Source: Pseudomonadota bacterium
Lineage (GTDB): Bacteria > Desulfobacterota > Desulfovibrionia > Desulfovibrionales > Desulfovibrionaceae
Direction of reading: 5' to 3'
Length of the DNA stretch: 64,000 bases
Assembly: GCA_018816865.1 (NCBI GenBank)
Contig: JAHIUW010000017.1
Span: 1-64,000 of the forward strand
Position 1 is the first letter of the stretch. Each line of letters starts with the position of its first letter. The notes under the pieces were generated by a model. That model had not been told where the DNA came from and did no database searches. It saw only the letters and a program-made list of their open reading frames with translations. Shown here piece after piece: positions 7,495 to 16,394 of this stretch. The position numbers were made by a program, and so were the translations under genes.

Positions 7495-7881
7495 ATGGCA
7501 CGCCCTATCAACAAGCACGGTCAGCCAATGCAGCCGAACGCACAGCAGATGTTGGACATCGAATCGACCCTCCAGCGGCTTAAGGGTGACAGGGGTTTTC
7601 TGCATACCTTGTTTCGGGTTTTCCTGGATGACCTGCCAAAAAAGATCAATACCCTGGAAAAGGCTTTCCAAGACGGCGACCTGGAAACCATCCAACACGC
7701 AGCCCACTCCCTCAGGGGTGCCTGCGCAACCATCGGAGCCGACAGGCTGCGTGATGCGTCCTCCCTGGTGGAGCATGTCTCCGCCGGAAGCAGTCCAACA
7801 CAACAGACGGCGACCCTCAAGCAACTCAAGGAACTGGCCCATGAACTCTCGGTGCGCCTGCGCCAGGAAATTGAAGGCTGA
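7495..7881 (+). CDS. Hpt-domain phosphotransfer protein
   Basis: A small protein of about 128 aa made almost entirely of one histidine-containing phosphotransfer domain. The phospho-acceptor motif is HAAHSLRGACATIGA, where the second His followed by S-L-R-G is the acceptor. Hpt proteins pass phosphate between hybrid kinases and response regulators. No kinase or regulator adjoins it, so the partner is encoded elsewhere. The start is uncertain: ATG at 7495 or 7528, neither with a clear Shine-Dalgarno. Confidence 0.8.
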   Translation: MARPINKHGQPMQPNAQQMLDIESTLQRLKGDRGFLHTLFRVFLDDLPKKINTLEKAFQDGDLETIQHAAHSLRGACATIGADRLRDASSLVEHVSAGSSPTQQTATLKQLKELAHELSVRLRQEIEG

Positions 7882-7920
7882 CCCCCTTGCCAAAACAGCA
7901 GTGACACCTACCTCTCTTGC

Positions 7921-8136
7921 ATGACAACACTCAAGAATGAGGCGCAGTTGGAATACTGCGTCAACACGACGCAATGCAGCGGTTGCTTGGCCTGCATAGA
8001 GATGTGCCCCCAACTGTTCGGCTGGGACGACATCAATGAACAGGTCATCATAAAAAGAGACTGCGCCAGCGCCGATGAGGTGGAGCAGGCCATGGCCTAT
8101 TGCCCCAACGACTGCATTGAGGGCACAGCCAGATGA
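7921..8136 (+). CDS. Single-cluster 4Fe-4S ferredoxin
   Basis: A 71-aa cytoplasmic ferredoxin that carries electrons at low potential. Visible ligands are the CSGCLACIEMCP motif near residues 19-30 and a fourth segment CPND near residue 60. That is the one-cluster pattern of Desulfovibrio ferredoxin I. The spacing holds an extra Cys in the first motif, which could allow a 3Fe/4Fe change or a disulfide. Ferredoxins of this type could donate to the NuoEFG-less complex I encoded nearby, which is inference. Confidence 0.85.
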   Translation: MTTLKNEAQLEYCVNTTQCSGCLACIEMCPQLFGWDDINEQVIIKRDCASADEVEQAMAYCPNDCIEGTAR

Positions 8137-8355
8137 TCGACCAGTCCTTTGACGTCCCAAAGCACGGCCCCTCTTAGGTAAAGACACATTCAAAGCCTTG
8201 CGGCCCAGCCTTCTGACCAGCCTGCGAACCGCGTTCATGCCGGGGTTATCCCCCCCCCAGAACAGCGTCGACACAACCCCTGCGGCGACCTCATGTTCCC
8301 ACATCAGAAAATTGACTTGTCAATGCAGCGAGCATTGCCTGCGCAAGGCCCTTTG

Positions 8356-8389
8356 GACAACGACCAGTCTCACCGGACAGGTCGTTGTC
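8356..8389 (+). terminator. Candidate terminator hairpin (GACAACGACC / GGTCGTTGTC)
   Basis: A perfect 10-bp inverted repeat with a 14-nt loop is followed by GTTT. It lies 220 bases past the ferredoxin stop. The T-run is weak, so it may be a poor terminator or a processing hairpin. Confidence 0.4.
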
Positions 8390-8449
8390 GTTTAACCGCT
8401 GCTGGTCCAACAAAGCCCGAAAGGGATGGGTATTCAGCCCATGGCAAAC

Positions 8450-8489
8450 GTGAAGGCGTGAAGACGTGAAGGCGTGAAGGCGTGAAGGC
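8450..8489. repeat. Five tandem copies of an 8-bp unit GTGAAGGC
   Basis: Units 1, 3, 4 and 5 read GTGAAGGC and unit 2 reads GTGAAGAC. A partial sixth unit (GTGG) follows. The array is intergenic and not a multiple of three, so it is a likely slippage-prone microsatellite. Confidence 0.8.
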
Positions 8490-8538
8490 GTGGCAATGAT
8501 CAAAGACCTTCTGAGTGTCCAGAAAGAATTGCGGCCTG

Positions 8539-9105
8539 TCAGACCTTGGAAGGCTTAGGCGGGCAAGTGAAACAACAACTGCCGTAGATGAACTCGCTGT
8601 AGGTGAAAAGGATGCGCCGCTCGCGCTCCCGCCGTGCCTCGTCGAGCACCGGGGCAAGATGCTCGGCGGCCAGTTGGAGCAGATGGTCCCAGCGTGGGAT
8701 GGCCTCATCCAGGCCACTGCCCACAAGCTTGCCCTTGGCGGTCTCATGCAACACAGCCTGGGTGGTGTCCGTGGCCACCGCCAGCGGGGCGGGACCGCCC
8801 TCAATCAACCGCGCGGCGGCCACAATCTCGCGGTCAAAGGTGCCAGGTTGCCCGGCGGTGAAAAACAGCACTAGCAAGGGCCGCCCGTCGTCGCCGTAGG
8901 CGACTAGGTCAACCACCCGGCAGTAGTTTTTGCCGTCGATGGGAAAATTCACACCAACCTTGGGGCGCAGCTGCTCACGCGGATAACCGCGCTCTTCCAC
9001 CAACATCCGCGACAAGGCCTGACGGCAGTCCTCGTAGGTGGTCTCTTCGATCTCCTCTCCGGTCAGATAATCACAGAGGGTCTGCTTCAGGCTGGTCTCG
9101 TGCAT
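8539..9105 (-). CDS. Orphan HSDR_N (type I restriction R-subunit N-terminal-like) protein
   Basis: A 188-aa protein whose middle (QLRPKVGVNFPI, then YCRVVDLVAYGDDGRPLL) matches the HSDR_N_2 fold, the PD-(D/E)xK nuclease-like domain at the start of type I restriction R subunits. The Asp of VVDLVAY is present. The usual ExK is not obvious (LLVLFFTAGQP), so catalytic activity is doubtful. No helicase, methylase or specificity gene adjoins it. The ATG follows GGGAGA. Stand-alone copies are common in deltaproteobacteria and their role is unknown. Confidence 0.65.
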   Translation of the reverse strand: MHETSLKQTLCDYLTGEEIEETTYEDCRQALSRMLVEERGYPREQLRPKVGVNFPIDGKNYCRVVDLVAYGDDGRPLLVLFFTAGQPGTFDREIVAAARLIEGGPAPLAVATDTTQAVLHETAKGKLVGSGLDEAIPRWDHLLQLAAEHLAPVLDEARRERERRILFTYSEFIYGSCCFTCPPKPSKV

Positions 9106-9399
9106 GACGTCTCCCGTTCTCCTCTAAAGGTCCCTTGTGGATGATAACCATCATCCCGAACAAAAGGAAGACTGGCAATGCGTAGGAAGGCTGAGAATGA
9201 ACCCCCATTCCCGGCCGCTCAATACAAGGAGAATGCTTGGCCGAGTGACTGTTCAGATGACCGGCACCCTGAACAGCCAGATCAGCACCATTTGCTTCCC
9301 GTAGCTTGCCCCCCGCATCCAGCCCGCAGGGAAAGCAGAGTATCCTGGCACCGATTCATTTTTGCTGGCAATACAATCAGCCGGGGTACTCATGCCCAC

Positions 9400-9425
9400 A
9401 AAAAGGCCGCCCCTTGGGGCGGCCT
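9400..9425 (-). terminator. Rho-independent terminator of the nuo operon
   Basis: On the minus strand AGGCCGCCCC, a short loop and GGGGCGGCCT are followed by five T. It lies about 28 bases beyond the nuoN stop and closes the 12-kb operon. The flanking 9106-9399 shows no gene. Confidence 0.88.
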
Positions 9426-9452
9426 GAATAAGCTCATGCACAGGATTCCAGA

Positions 9453-10883
9453 TTAGGGCAACAGCTGCTTCCCCGCTTCCATGGCGATGCTGAACACCGG
9501 CCCAGGCATCACGCCCAGCAGCAGAATCACGGCGGCCAGCACCGTGCCCCAGACGATGTTCAAACCACCGACGTTCACGGGCACCAGTTGGCGCTTGTCA
9601 ACCGGCTCCACGGTGTAGGCATGCCGCACCAGGGACAGGTAATAGTAGATGGCGATGGCGGTATTCACCGCGGCGACGATGACGAACCAGTTGTAGCCGT
9701 GGTCCCAGGCACTGGTCAGCAAAAACAGCTTGCCGATGAATCCCGCCGTGGGCGGCAGACCGACCAGGGCAAAGGCCGACACAGCCAGAATCAGGGCCAT
9801 GTAGGGCGAACGTTTGTACAGTCCGTCCAGGTCATCCAGGGTCACGTTCTCACCCTTGGGGGAGATCTTGCAGATCACCCAGAAGCAGGTCAGATTCATC
9901 AGGATGTAGACCAGGCTGTAAAACGCTGCCGCCGCAAGCCCTCGGGACGTTCCGGCCACCAGACCCAGCATCACATATCCCGCATGGGACACGCTGGAAA
10001 AACCCAGCAGACGTTTCACGTCGCGCTGAGCCAGGGCCGAAAGGTTGCCGAAGGTCATGGACAACGCGCCCAGCACCGCGAAGATCAGGGTGACCTCGGT
10101 GTGCGGAGACAGGATGGAAGCCAGACGAATCAGCACCACGACTGCACCCAACTTGGGCAGGGTCGCCACATAGGCAGCGGTCTCGTTACTGGCCCCCTGG
10201 TACACGTCCGGGCACCAGAAGTGGAACGGGAACAGTGCCAGCTTGTAGAACATGCCCGCCAGGAACATGGACAGGCCGATGACCGCCATGGGGTTGGAAG
10301 CGAACTTCCAGTCCAGGCCATTGAGCATCGCCAGATAGCTGGTATGCTGGGAGGACAGGATAAAGGACAAGCCGTACAGGGAGATGGCCGTGGCCACCGC
10401 TCCGAACAGGATGTACTTGATGCCCGCCTCGGCGGCCTGCTTGTCCCGGGCGCGGATGGGGATCACGGCATACAGGGCGTAGGAGGAAATCTCCAGAGCC
10501 ACAAAGATCGTGATCAACTCCACGGAGGAGGCCAGGAACTGCAATCCCATGGCCGAGAAAGCCAGGAACAGGAAGTAGTCCGTCTCCTTCTCGTCATCCA
10601 GGGTGGACTGCTGCCTGGCGTTGAGCGTGGCGATGAAGAAGCCCACGGCAATGGCCACTTTGAAGAACTGCGAGAGCATGTCGATCTTGTAGGCATCGTG
10701 GAACAACATGCCATCGGCGGACAACGAGGCAACGGACACACCGATGCCAAGAGCCGCGGCCACCGGTACCCAGAACCCGTCATTGCGCAGGACCTGGGAT
10801 TTGCTGATGCTCTGGAAAAAGAGCATCAGCACCAGCACGATCTGGAACAGCTCGGGCAGGAATAAGTCTGGACGGATCGACAC
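9453..10883 (-). CDS. nuoN: NADH-quinone oxidoreductase subunit N
   Basis: A 476-aa antiporter-like membrane subunit of complex I with about 14 helices, one of the proton channels of the membrane arm. The conserved Lys/His-bearing helices are visible (KYILFGAVATAI, FPFHFWCPDVYQGA, LLGFSSVSHAGYVMLG). The length is normal. It starts with GTG at 10883 behind AGGAGAAAG. It is the last gene of the operon, 50 bases after nuoM. Confidence 0.93.
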   Translation of the reverse strand: MSIRPDLFLPELFQIVLVLMLFFQSISKSQVLRNDGFWVPVAAALGIGVSVASLSADGMLFHDAYKIDMLSQFFKVAIAVGFFIATLNARQQSTLDDEKETDYFLFLAFSAMGLQFLASSVELITIFVALEISSYALYAVIPIRARDKQAAEAGIKYILFGAVATAISLYGLSFILSSQHTSYLAMLNGLDWKFASNPMAVIGLSMFLAGMFYKLALFPFHFWCPDVYQGASNETAAYVATLPKLGAVVVLIRLASILSPHTEVTLIFAVLGALSMTFGNLSALAQRDVKRLLGFSSVSHAGYVMLGLVAGTSRGLAAAAFYSLVYILMNLTCFWVICKISPKGENVTLDDLDGLYKRSPYMALILAVSAFALVGLPPTAGFIGKLFLLTSAWDHGYNWFVIVAAVNTAIAIYYYLSLVRHAYTVEPVDKRQLVPVNVGGLNIVWGTVLAAVILLLGVMPGPVFSIAMEAGKQLLP

Positions 10884-10933
10884 TTGTTCTTTCTCCTGGT
10901 TACGCTACTTCGCTTGGTCCAACGGGATCCCGC

Positions 10934-12481
10934 CTAATTCTCGGCCACCGTCACCGGCAGTTCGGGGGCGTAGTCCGCAAGGCTCTTGTCTTCCATCTGC
11001 ACCTGGGCAACGTCCTTGCGGAAGTCGCTCAAGAGCTTCTCCAGCGAGGGGTCGATGACGCGCATGCACAGGCCCGGCGCCAGCCCGATGTAGAACACCA
11101 GGGCCGCCAACGGAGCCAGATAGGCCCACTCGCGGGCACTGAGATCATACCAGTGCCCATGCCCGCTCGCGGGGGACGCCGGCTGGCCCCAGGCCATCTT
11201 CAGGCCCAGACGCAGCATGTAGGCCGCGGCGATCATGGCTCCCGGGATGGTGATGGCACCGATCCAGGGGTTGAAACCGAAGGCTCCGAACAGCACCAGG
11301 GCCTCACTCACAAAACTGTTGGTCCCGGGAAAGCCGAAGCTCGCCAGGGCGAACAGCCCGAAGAAACCCATGTAGGCCGGAAGGTATTTACCCAGGCCGC
11401 TGTTGTCCGCCATTTCACGGCTGTGGCTGCGCTCGTAGACCGCACCCACGAGCATGAACAGCGCGCCGGTGACGATCCCGTGGTTCAGCATCTGCATGAT
11501 GGCGCCTTCGGCGCCCCGCAGATTGAAGATGAAGATGCCCAGCGTCACAAAGCCCATGTGAGACACGGACGAATAGGCGATCAACTTCTTGATGTCGGTC
11601 TGGCCCAAGGCCGTCAGGCCACCGTAGATGATACTGGCCAGGGAGACAGCGATCATCAGCGGCGCGAAGTACTGGCTGGCCAAGGGAGTGATGGGCAGAC
11701 AGAACCGCAGGAACCCGTAGGTGCCCATCTTCAACAGGATGGAAGCCAGATACACAGAGCCCGCGCTCGGCGCCTGAACGTGCGCCGCCGGAAGCCAGGT
11801 GTGGAACGGGAACATCGGCACCTTGATGGCAAACGCCAGGGCCATGGCCCCAAAGACCCAACACTGGAACTCAAAACCGTATCCGCGATGCATCAGCTCG
11901 GGGATGGAGAACGTCCCGGTCTGATAATACAGGGCGATGATGGCCACCAAAAGCAGCGTGGACCCGGCCAGGGTATACAGGAAGAACTTGATGGAAGCGT
12001 AACGCTTCTCCGGCCCGCCCCAGACCGCGATGAGCAGGTACATGGGCACGAGCATGGCTTCCCAGAAGATATAGAACAGCACGAAGTCCATGGCCACGAA
12101 GACACCCACACAGGCCGCCGTCATCAACAGCAGACAGATGTGGAACTCCTTCACGCGCTTGGAGATATACGTCCAAGAGCAGAGGGTGCACAGGGGCAGG
12201 AGCAGCACCGTCAAGAGCACCATGAACAGACTGATGCCGTCCACAGCCAGGTAGTAGTTGAGGTTCCATTCAGGCACCCAGGGTGCCAATTCAACAAACT
12301 GCATCTCGGCCGACCCCAAGGCGAAGGTCAGCAGCGGGGCCGCCAGCAGCATTTCGCAAAATCCGATTGCCAGCATGTACCAACGGATCATCTTCTCTGT
12401 TTTGTACAGCAGCAGCGGCAGCGTGGCCGCCAGCGGGAAGAAGATGAGAGTCGTCAGAACCGGATAGCCTGCGTCAAACAT
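10934..12481 (-). CDS. nuoM: NADH-quinone oxidoreductase subunit M
   Basis: A 515-aa antiporter-like proton-pumping subunit of complex I. Motifs include the Glu-bearing helix IFWEAMLVPMYLLI, the segment FPFHTWLPAAHVQAPSAGS and KKLIAYSSVSHMGFV. It has the family's usual length and about 14 transmembrane helices. It sits between nuoL and nuoN in the canonical order. The C-terminal 40 residues are soluble and acidic (EDKSLADYAPELPV). Confidence 0.93.
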   Translation of the reverse strand: MFDAGYPVLTTLIFFPLAATLPLLLYKTEKMIRWYMLAIGFCEMLLAAPLLTFALGSAEMQFVELAPWVPEWNLNYYLAVDGISLFMVLLTVLLLPLCTLCSWTYISKRVKEFHICLLLMTAACVGVFVAMDFVLFYIFWEAMLVPMYLLIAVWGGPEKRYASIKFFLYTLAGSTLLLVAIIALYYQTGTFSIPELMHRGYGFEFQCWVFGAMALAFAIKVPMFPFHTWLPAAHVQAPSAGSVYLASILLKMGTYGFLRFCLPITPLASQYFAPLMIAVSLASIIYGGLTALGQTDIKKLIAYSSVSHMGFVTLGIFIFNLRGAEGAIMQMLNHGIVTGALFMLVGAVYERSHSREMADNSGLGKYLPAYMGFFGLFALASFGFPGTNSFVSEALVLFGAFGFNPWIGAITIPGAMIAAAYMLRLGLKMAWGQPASPASGHGHWYDLSAREWAYLAPLAALVFYIGLAPGLCMRVIDPSLEKLLSDFRKDVAQVQMEDKSLADYAPELPVTVAEN

Positions 12482-12505
12482 ACGTTCTGCTCCGTTCGTC
12501 GTGGC

Positions 12506-14341
12506 CTAAGCCGTAAACCAAATGAGGGCGAAGATGCCAAGCCCCAGGAGCACCGCAAACGCGAGGTAGTCCTGAAGCACACCGGTCTGGGCCTTGGCGG
12601 CGATGCGGCTCACGCCGCGCACCGTATAGGCGGAACCATCCACGACTCCGTCGATGGCTCTCCGGTCGAAGATGCTTGCGCCCTTGGCGAAGCCCATCAG
12701 CCACTTGAGGCCCACCAAACGGTAGACCGAGGTCCAGACGCCATCGATGGCGGCCAGCGGCAGACTGATCAGCCTGCGCACCATGTTGCCGATCACGCGG
12801 TACAGGTAGTCGAAGTCCAGGTTCCGCGACGGATGCGGCGCAATGATGTTGCGCACGTTGTAGAAAGCGATCGCCGTGAAGCCCAGCAGCAGCACCGAGG
12901 CCAGTACGTGGCCCACGGTCCAGGGGGTGTAGCCCACGTCGAAGGCCGCCAGGACATGGCTGGGTTCAGGGATAGCGCCATGGCCTGCCACCAACTCATA
13001 CGGCAAGAGGTCATAGAGCATGCCCGGGAAGATACCCTGCAGCACACACAGGCCTGCGCCCATGAACATGGCCACATACATATTGGTCGGAATGGGCTTC
13101 AACTGGCGGGTCTTATCCACCGGCTTCTTGCCCCAGAAGGCATAGTACGGCAGCTTGATGCCCACCGAAAGGAACGTACCCACCGCAGCGACCTCCATGC
13201 CCAGGGCCAACCAGGTGTGGTGCGCCTCGGCGGCACCGGTGATGGTCATGGTCTTGGAGATGAAGCCGTTGAACAGCGGCATGCCCGAGATGGAGAATCC
13301 GGCTACCAGATAGCAGATCATCACCAGGGGCATGCGCGAGGCCAGCCCGCCAAGCTCCGAGAGTTTGGCCGTGCCGCAGGAGTACAGCAGCACACCCGTG
13401 GTCATGAACAACAGGCCTTTATACAGGATATGGGCATAGGCGTGGGCACAGGCACCATTCATGGTCATGGCCGTGCCGATGCCGATGCCCGCCACCATGT
13501 AACCCACCTGGGATACGATGTGATAGGACAGGATCCTGCGGGCGTTGTTCTCGATGGTAGCGTAGAAGACACCGTAGAGACACATCACCACGCCGGCCAC
13601 GCCCAGGATCTCCCAGCCGCCGAAAGCGCGCGCCAGGACATAGACCGCGGTCTTGGTGGTGAAGGCGCTCATGAACACCGAGCCGGTGACGGATCCTTCG
13701 GGGTAGGTGTCAGGCAGCCAGGCGTGCAGGGGCACGACGGCCGCGTTGACACAGAAGCCCAACATGATCAGCCAGTCGTAGTACTGGGCATCCAGGGGGT
13801 TGATTGCCGTGAAGGCAAAGGTCCCAATGTCGCCGAAGCGCAGCAGCAGGCCCGCCAGCAGCAGCAATCCGCCCAGGGTGTGGAATGCGAAGTACCGGAA
13901 ACCGGCCCGGGTGCTGACGGAACTCATGTTCAGCCAGACCAGGACGGTGGAGGCCACACTCATCAGCTCCCAGAAGATGAACAGGGTCAGATAGTCCCCG
14001 GCGAACACGCAGCCGAAGGCCCCGGCAATATACAGCGAGGCGGCGATGTGCTGGTATTTATCCCGGAGATGCAGGGCAAAGATGAACCCGATGAGCGCCT
14101 GCACCGCAAAGACATGGGCGAAGATCACGGACAACTTGTCCACGCGCCCGAGCGTCAGGTCCACTCCCAGGTAATTGAACTGCCAGAACGTGCCCGAGTC
14201 CATGCCCAGCACGGCCGCGATGGCGATGATCGGTGGCAGCAGGATCAGCCACCTCCAGCCACGGGCCTGCCACAGGGGCAGCAGCACGGCCAGGGCGATG
14301 AAGCCAATGGCCGGATGAAGAAAGCTACTTGTCGCGATCAT
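12506..14341 (-). CDS. nuoL: NADH-quinone oxidoreductase subunit L (antiporter-like)
   Basis: A 611-aa membrane subunit. The antiporter core carries IFWELMSVASTVLVW, VPLHAWLPDTYPEGS and RILSYHIVSQVGYM. The extra C-terminal part ends in an amphipathic segment and a final helix (residues of about 500-611, with FDRRAIDGVVDG and QTGVLQDYLAFA), as in NuoL's lateral-helix tail. Its start overlaps the preceding 86-aa gene by 17 bases. The length and tail separate it from the shorter MrpD-like subunit two genes upstream. Confidence 0.88.
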   Translation of the reverse strand: MIATSSFLHPAIGFIALAVLLPLWQARGWRWLILLPPIIAIAAVLGMDSGTFWQFNYLGVDLTLGRVDKLSVIFAHVFAVQALIGFIFALHLRDKYQHIAASLYIAGAFGCVFAGDYLTLFIFWELMSVASTVLVWLNMSSVSTRAGFRYFAFHTLGGLLLLAGLLLRFGDIGTFAFTAINPLDAQYYDWLIMLGFCVNAAVVPLHAWLPDTYPEGSVTGSVFMSAFTTKTAVYVLARAFGGWEILGVAGVVMCLYGVFYATIENNARRILSYHIVSQVGYMVAGIGIGTAMTMNGACAHAYAHILYKGLLFMTTGVLLYSCGTAKLSELGGLASRMPLVMICYLVAGFSISGMPLFNGFISKTMTITGAAEAHHTWLALGMEVAAVGTFLSVGIKLPYYAFWGKKPVDKTRQLKPIPTNMYVAMFMGAGLCVLQGIFPGMLYDLLPYELVAGHGAIPEPSHVLAAFDVGYTPWTVGHVLASVLLLGFTAIAFYNVRNIIAPHPSRNLDFDYLYRVIGNMVRRLISLPLAAIDGVWTSVYRLVGLKWLMGFAKGASIFDRRAIDGVVDGSAYTVRGVSRIAAKAQTGVLQDYLAFAVLLGLGIFALIWFTA

Positions 14342-14585
14342 AATAATCCTCGGGCTTCTTCAGGATGGGGAAGACGATCTTTTTGAGCACGATGGTCATG
14401 ACCACCGCCGTGACCCAGCCGAAGACCGCCCAGAACACGTAAAGTGTGTCCAGGCCGAAGTGCGGACTATGGTTGGGCTTCAGGGCACCCACCACGGCCA
14501 GCGCGCCGAGCACGCTGAACATGAGATTTCTCCATGCCTTGGCCTTGGTAATCTGCCATTCCAACCAGTTTCCTAACCTACTCAT
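14325..14585 (-). CDS. Small two-helix membrane protein within the nuo operon (86 aa)
   Basis: I do not recognise a named family. Two hydrophobic segments (about residues 21-36 and 48-68) are joined by a short loop, with a charged C-terminus (LKKPEDYYDRDK). It overlaps nuoL by 17 bases and follows the MrpD-like gene by 3, so it is tightly coupled to two antiporter-like subunits. Mrp systems carry small membrane subunits beside MrpD, so an accessory or assembly role at the junction of the extra antiporter subunit is plausible but unproven. Confidence 0.7.
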   Translation of the reverse strand: MSRLGNWLEWQITKAKAWRNLMFSVLGALAVVGALKPNHSPHFGLDTLYVFWAVFGWVTAVVMTIVLKKIVFPILKKPEDYYDRDK

Positions 14586-14588
14586 CGG

Positions 14589-16082
14589 CTAGTACCCCCC
14601 AAACACGTTGATGAATTGGAAGAACGTTTCAGGATACAGCCCCAGGAACACGGAGATGACTGCGGTCAAACACAAGGGGATGACCATGGTCTTGGGGGCT
14701 TCCTTCATTTCATGCAGGTGGTTCCCCGGCGCAGGTTTGCCGAAGAAGGCCTGGATGGTGATCGGCACGAAATAGGCCACGTTCAGGATGGTGGAGGCCA
14801 AGAGCGCGCAGAGCAGGATCAAGCGATTGATCTCCACCGCGCCGTTGACCATGTACCATTTGGACACGAACCCGCAGACCGGCGGCACACCGATCATGGA
14901 CAGGGAGGCGATGGCGAAGGCCCCGAAGGTCCAGGGCATTTTCCAGCCGTACCCGCCCATCTCACTGATCTTTTTATTGTGCGAGACCACATAGATGGCG
15001 CCAGCGGCCATAAACAAGGTGATCTTGGCGAAGGCATGGTGCGCGATGTGCACCAGTCCGCCCTTGACCGCCAGCGGCGTGAGCATGGTCACACCGATGA
15101 TGATGTATGACAGCTGACTGACCGTGGAATAGGCCAGCCGAGCCTTGAGATCGTCTTTGGTCATGGCGATGAGTGAGGCCGCCACGATGGTGAAGGCCGC
15201 CAAGTACGCCGTGGGGATGCCCAGAAACAGATGGTCCATGACGTCCACGCCGAAGCCCGAGAGGACCACGCGCGAGACGCTGAACACACCGGCCTTCACA
15301 ACCGCCACCGCATGCAGCAAGGCCGAGACCGGGGTGGGCGCGACCATGGCCGAAGGCAGCCAGTTATGGAACGGCATCAGCGCGGCCTTGGCCAGACCGG
15401 CGATGTACAGCACGTACGTAATGGTGACCATCATCGGATGTTCAGCCACCACCTGGGCCGAGAACATGCCGTGCACCACATCGTTCAGGTTGAAGTCCAG
15501 GGTTCCACAGAGCACGTAGGTCATGACCATGGCGGGCAGCAGGAACAGCTTGGAGGTACCCATCAAGTACACCATGTACTTACGAGCCCCGCTGAAGCCC
15601 TCCTCATCCTGATGGTGCGCGACCAGGGGATACGTGAAGACCGAGATGACTTCGTAGAACAGGTACAGGGTGAACACGTTGGCGCTCATGGCCACGCCCA
15701 CCGCGCCGAAGATGGCCACGGCGAAGCAGAAGTAATAGCGGGTCTGGGCGTGCTCGTTCAAGCTGCGCATGTAACCGATATTGTAGCTGGTGACCCAAAA
15801 CCATAGGAAGGTGGCGATGAGCCCGAAGATCATGGTCAGGCCGTCGGCACAAAACTTGACATGGATGCCCGGCAGCAACGTGAACAGGGTCAGGGTCTTG
15901 ACCTCTCCCGCAAGAACGCCGGGAACGAAACTCAACATTCCCATGAAGGCCAGGGCCGCACCGATGAAGGACACGGCCTCGCGATGGTTCTGATTGCGCC
16001 TGAAGACCCAGATCAAAAACGGGGCTGCGAAGGTCGCGGCCAAGGGGAGAAGGAGTTGCAGACTTTCAGTATGAGCGGTCAT
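14589..16082 (-). CDS. Extra MrpD/NuoL-like proton-translocating subunit
   Basis: A 497-aa antiporter-like membrane protein with the diagnostic helices LYLFYEVISVFTYPL, MPFHNWLPSAMVAPTPVS and RLAYSTVSQLSYIIIG. It is shorter than NuoL and lacks the lateral-helix tail, resembling MrpD/HyfF-type subunits. Together with NuoL, NuoM and NuoN it gives the operon four antiporter-type subunits where canonical complex I has three. It lies between nuoK and the 86-aa gene with 3-base gaps. It may add a proton or sodium channel to the complex, which is inference. Confidence 0.85.
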   Translation of the reverse strand: MTAHTESLQLLLPLAATFAAPFLIWVFRRNQNHREAVSFIGAALAFMGMLSFVPGVLAGEVKTLTLFTLLPGIHVKFCADGLTMIFGLIATFLWFWVTSYNIGYMRSLNEHAQTRYYFCFAVAIFGAVGVAMSANVFTLYLFYEVISVFTYPLVAHHQDEEGFSGARKYMVYLMGTSKLFLLPAMVMTYVLCGTLDFNLNDVVHGMFSAQVVAEHPMMVTITYVLYIAGLAKAALMPFHNWLPSAMVAPTPVSALLHAVAVVKAGVFSVSRVVLSGFGVDVMDHLFLGIPTAYLAAFTIVAASLIAMTKDDLKARLAYSTVSQLSYIIIGVTMLTPLAVKGGLVHIAHHAFAKITLFMAAGAIYVVSHNKKISEMGGYGWKMPWTFGAFAIASLSMIGVPPVCGFVSKWYMVNGAVEINRLILLCALLASTILNVAYFVPITIQAFFGKPAPGNHLHEMKEAPKTMVIPLCLTAVISVFLGLYPETFFQFINVFGGY

Positions 16083-16085
16083 GTC

Positions 16086-16394
16086 CTACCCCTTGAGTTC
16101 CGAGATTTCATCGCTGACGCCGGAGCCGAAGCGCTTGACCACCACCAGGATGATGGCCAGGACCAGGGTCGCCTCCGCGGCGGCCAGGCCCATGATCAAG
16201 AGCGTGGTCAGCTGTCCCTGAACGGCAGGGGCCGGGGTCAGCTGGCCGGCGGCTACAATGGCCAGTCCTGCGCCGTTGAGCATCAGCTCCACGCAGATCA
16301 GCATCCCCACCAGGGATTTACGATACATGATGCCGAACAGCCCGATGCCGAACAGGGCAATGGCCACAAGCTGGTATAAGACGAGCGGTGTCAT
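16086..16394 (-). CDS. nuoK: NADH-quinone oxidoreductase subunit K
   Basis: A three-helix membrane subunit of complex I, about 102 aa. The conserved membrane glutamates are visible in LICVELMLNGAGL and AAAEATLVLAIIL. The ATG at 16394 overlaps the nuoJ stop (ATGA) and has GGAGG about 8 nt upstream. An ATG-like start at 16415 is less likely. Confidence 0.93.
   Translation of the reverse strand: MTPLVLYQLVAIALFGIGLFGIMYRKSLVGMLICVELMLNGAGLAIVAAGQLTPAPAVQGQLTTLLIMGLAAAEATLVLAIILVVVKRFGSGVSDEISELKG

Larger units (their letters stand above)
8137..8538. other. 402-bp intergenic region with hairpin and 8-bp tandem repeat
   Basis: No credible gene is seen. Short plus-strand frames around 8198-8395 lack ribosome binding sites and resemble no protein. 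The region holds a perfect 10-bp inverted repeat at 8356-8389 and a tandem repeat at 8450-8489, listed separately. Confidence 0.6.

Noticed and set aside
7285-8304. 339-residue minus-strand frame across the Hpt and ferredoxin genes
   Set aside because: Both plus-strand products are recognisable families; the opposite frame has no motifs.
8450-8489. CRISPR-like repeat
   Set aside because: The 8-bp units are directly adjacent with no spacers, so this is a simple tandem repeat.
11153-14386. 1077-residue plus-strand open frame opposite nuoL and nuoM
   Set aside because: It is antisense to clear nuo genes, His/Gln/Gly-rich and without a ribosome binding site; a shadow of G+C-rich codons.
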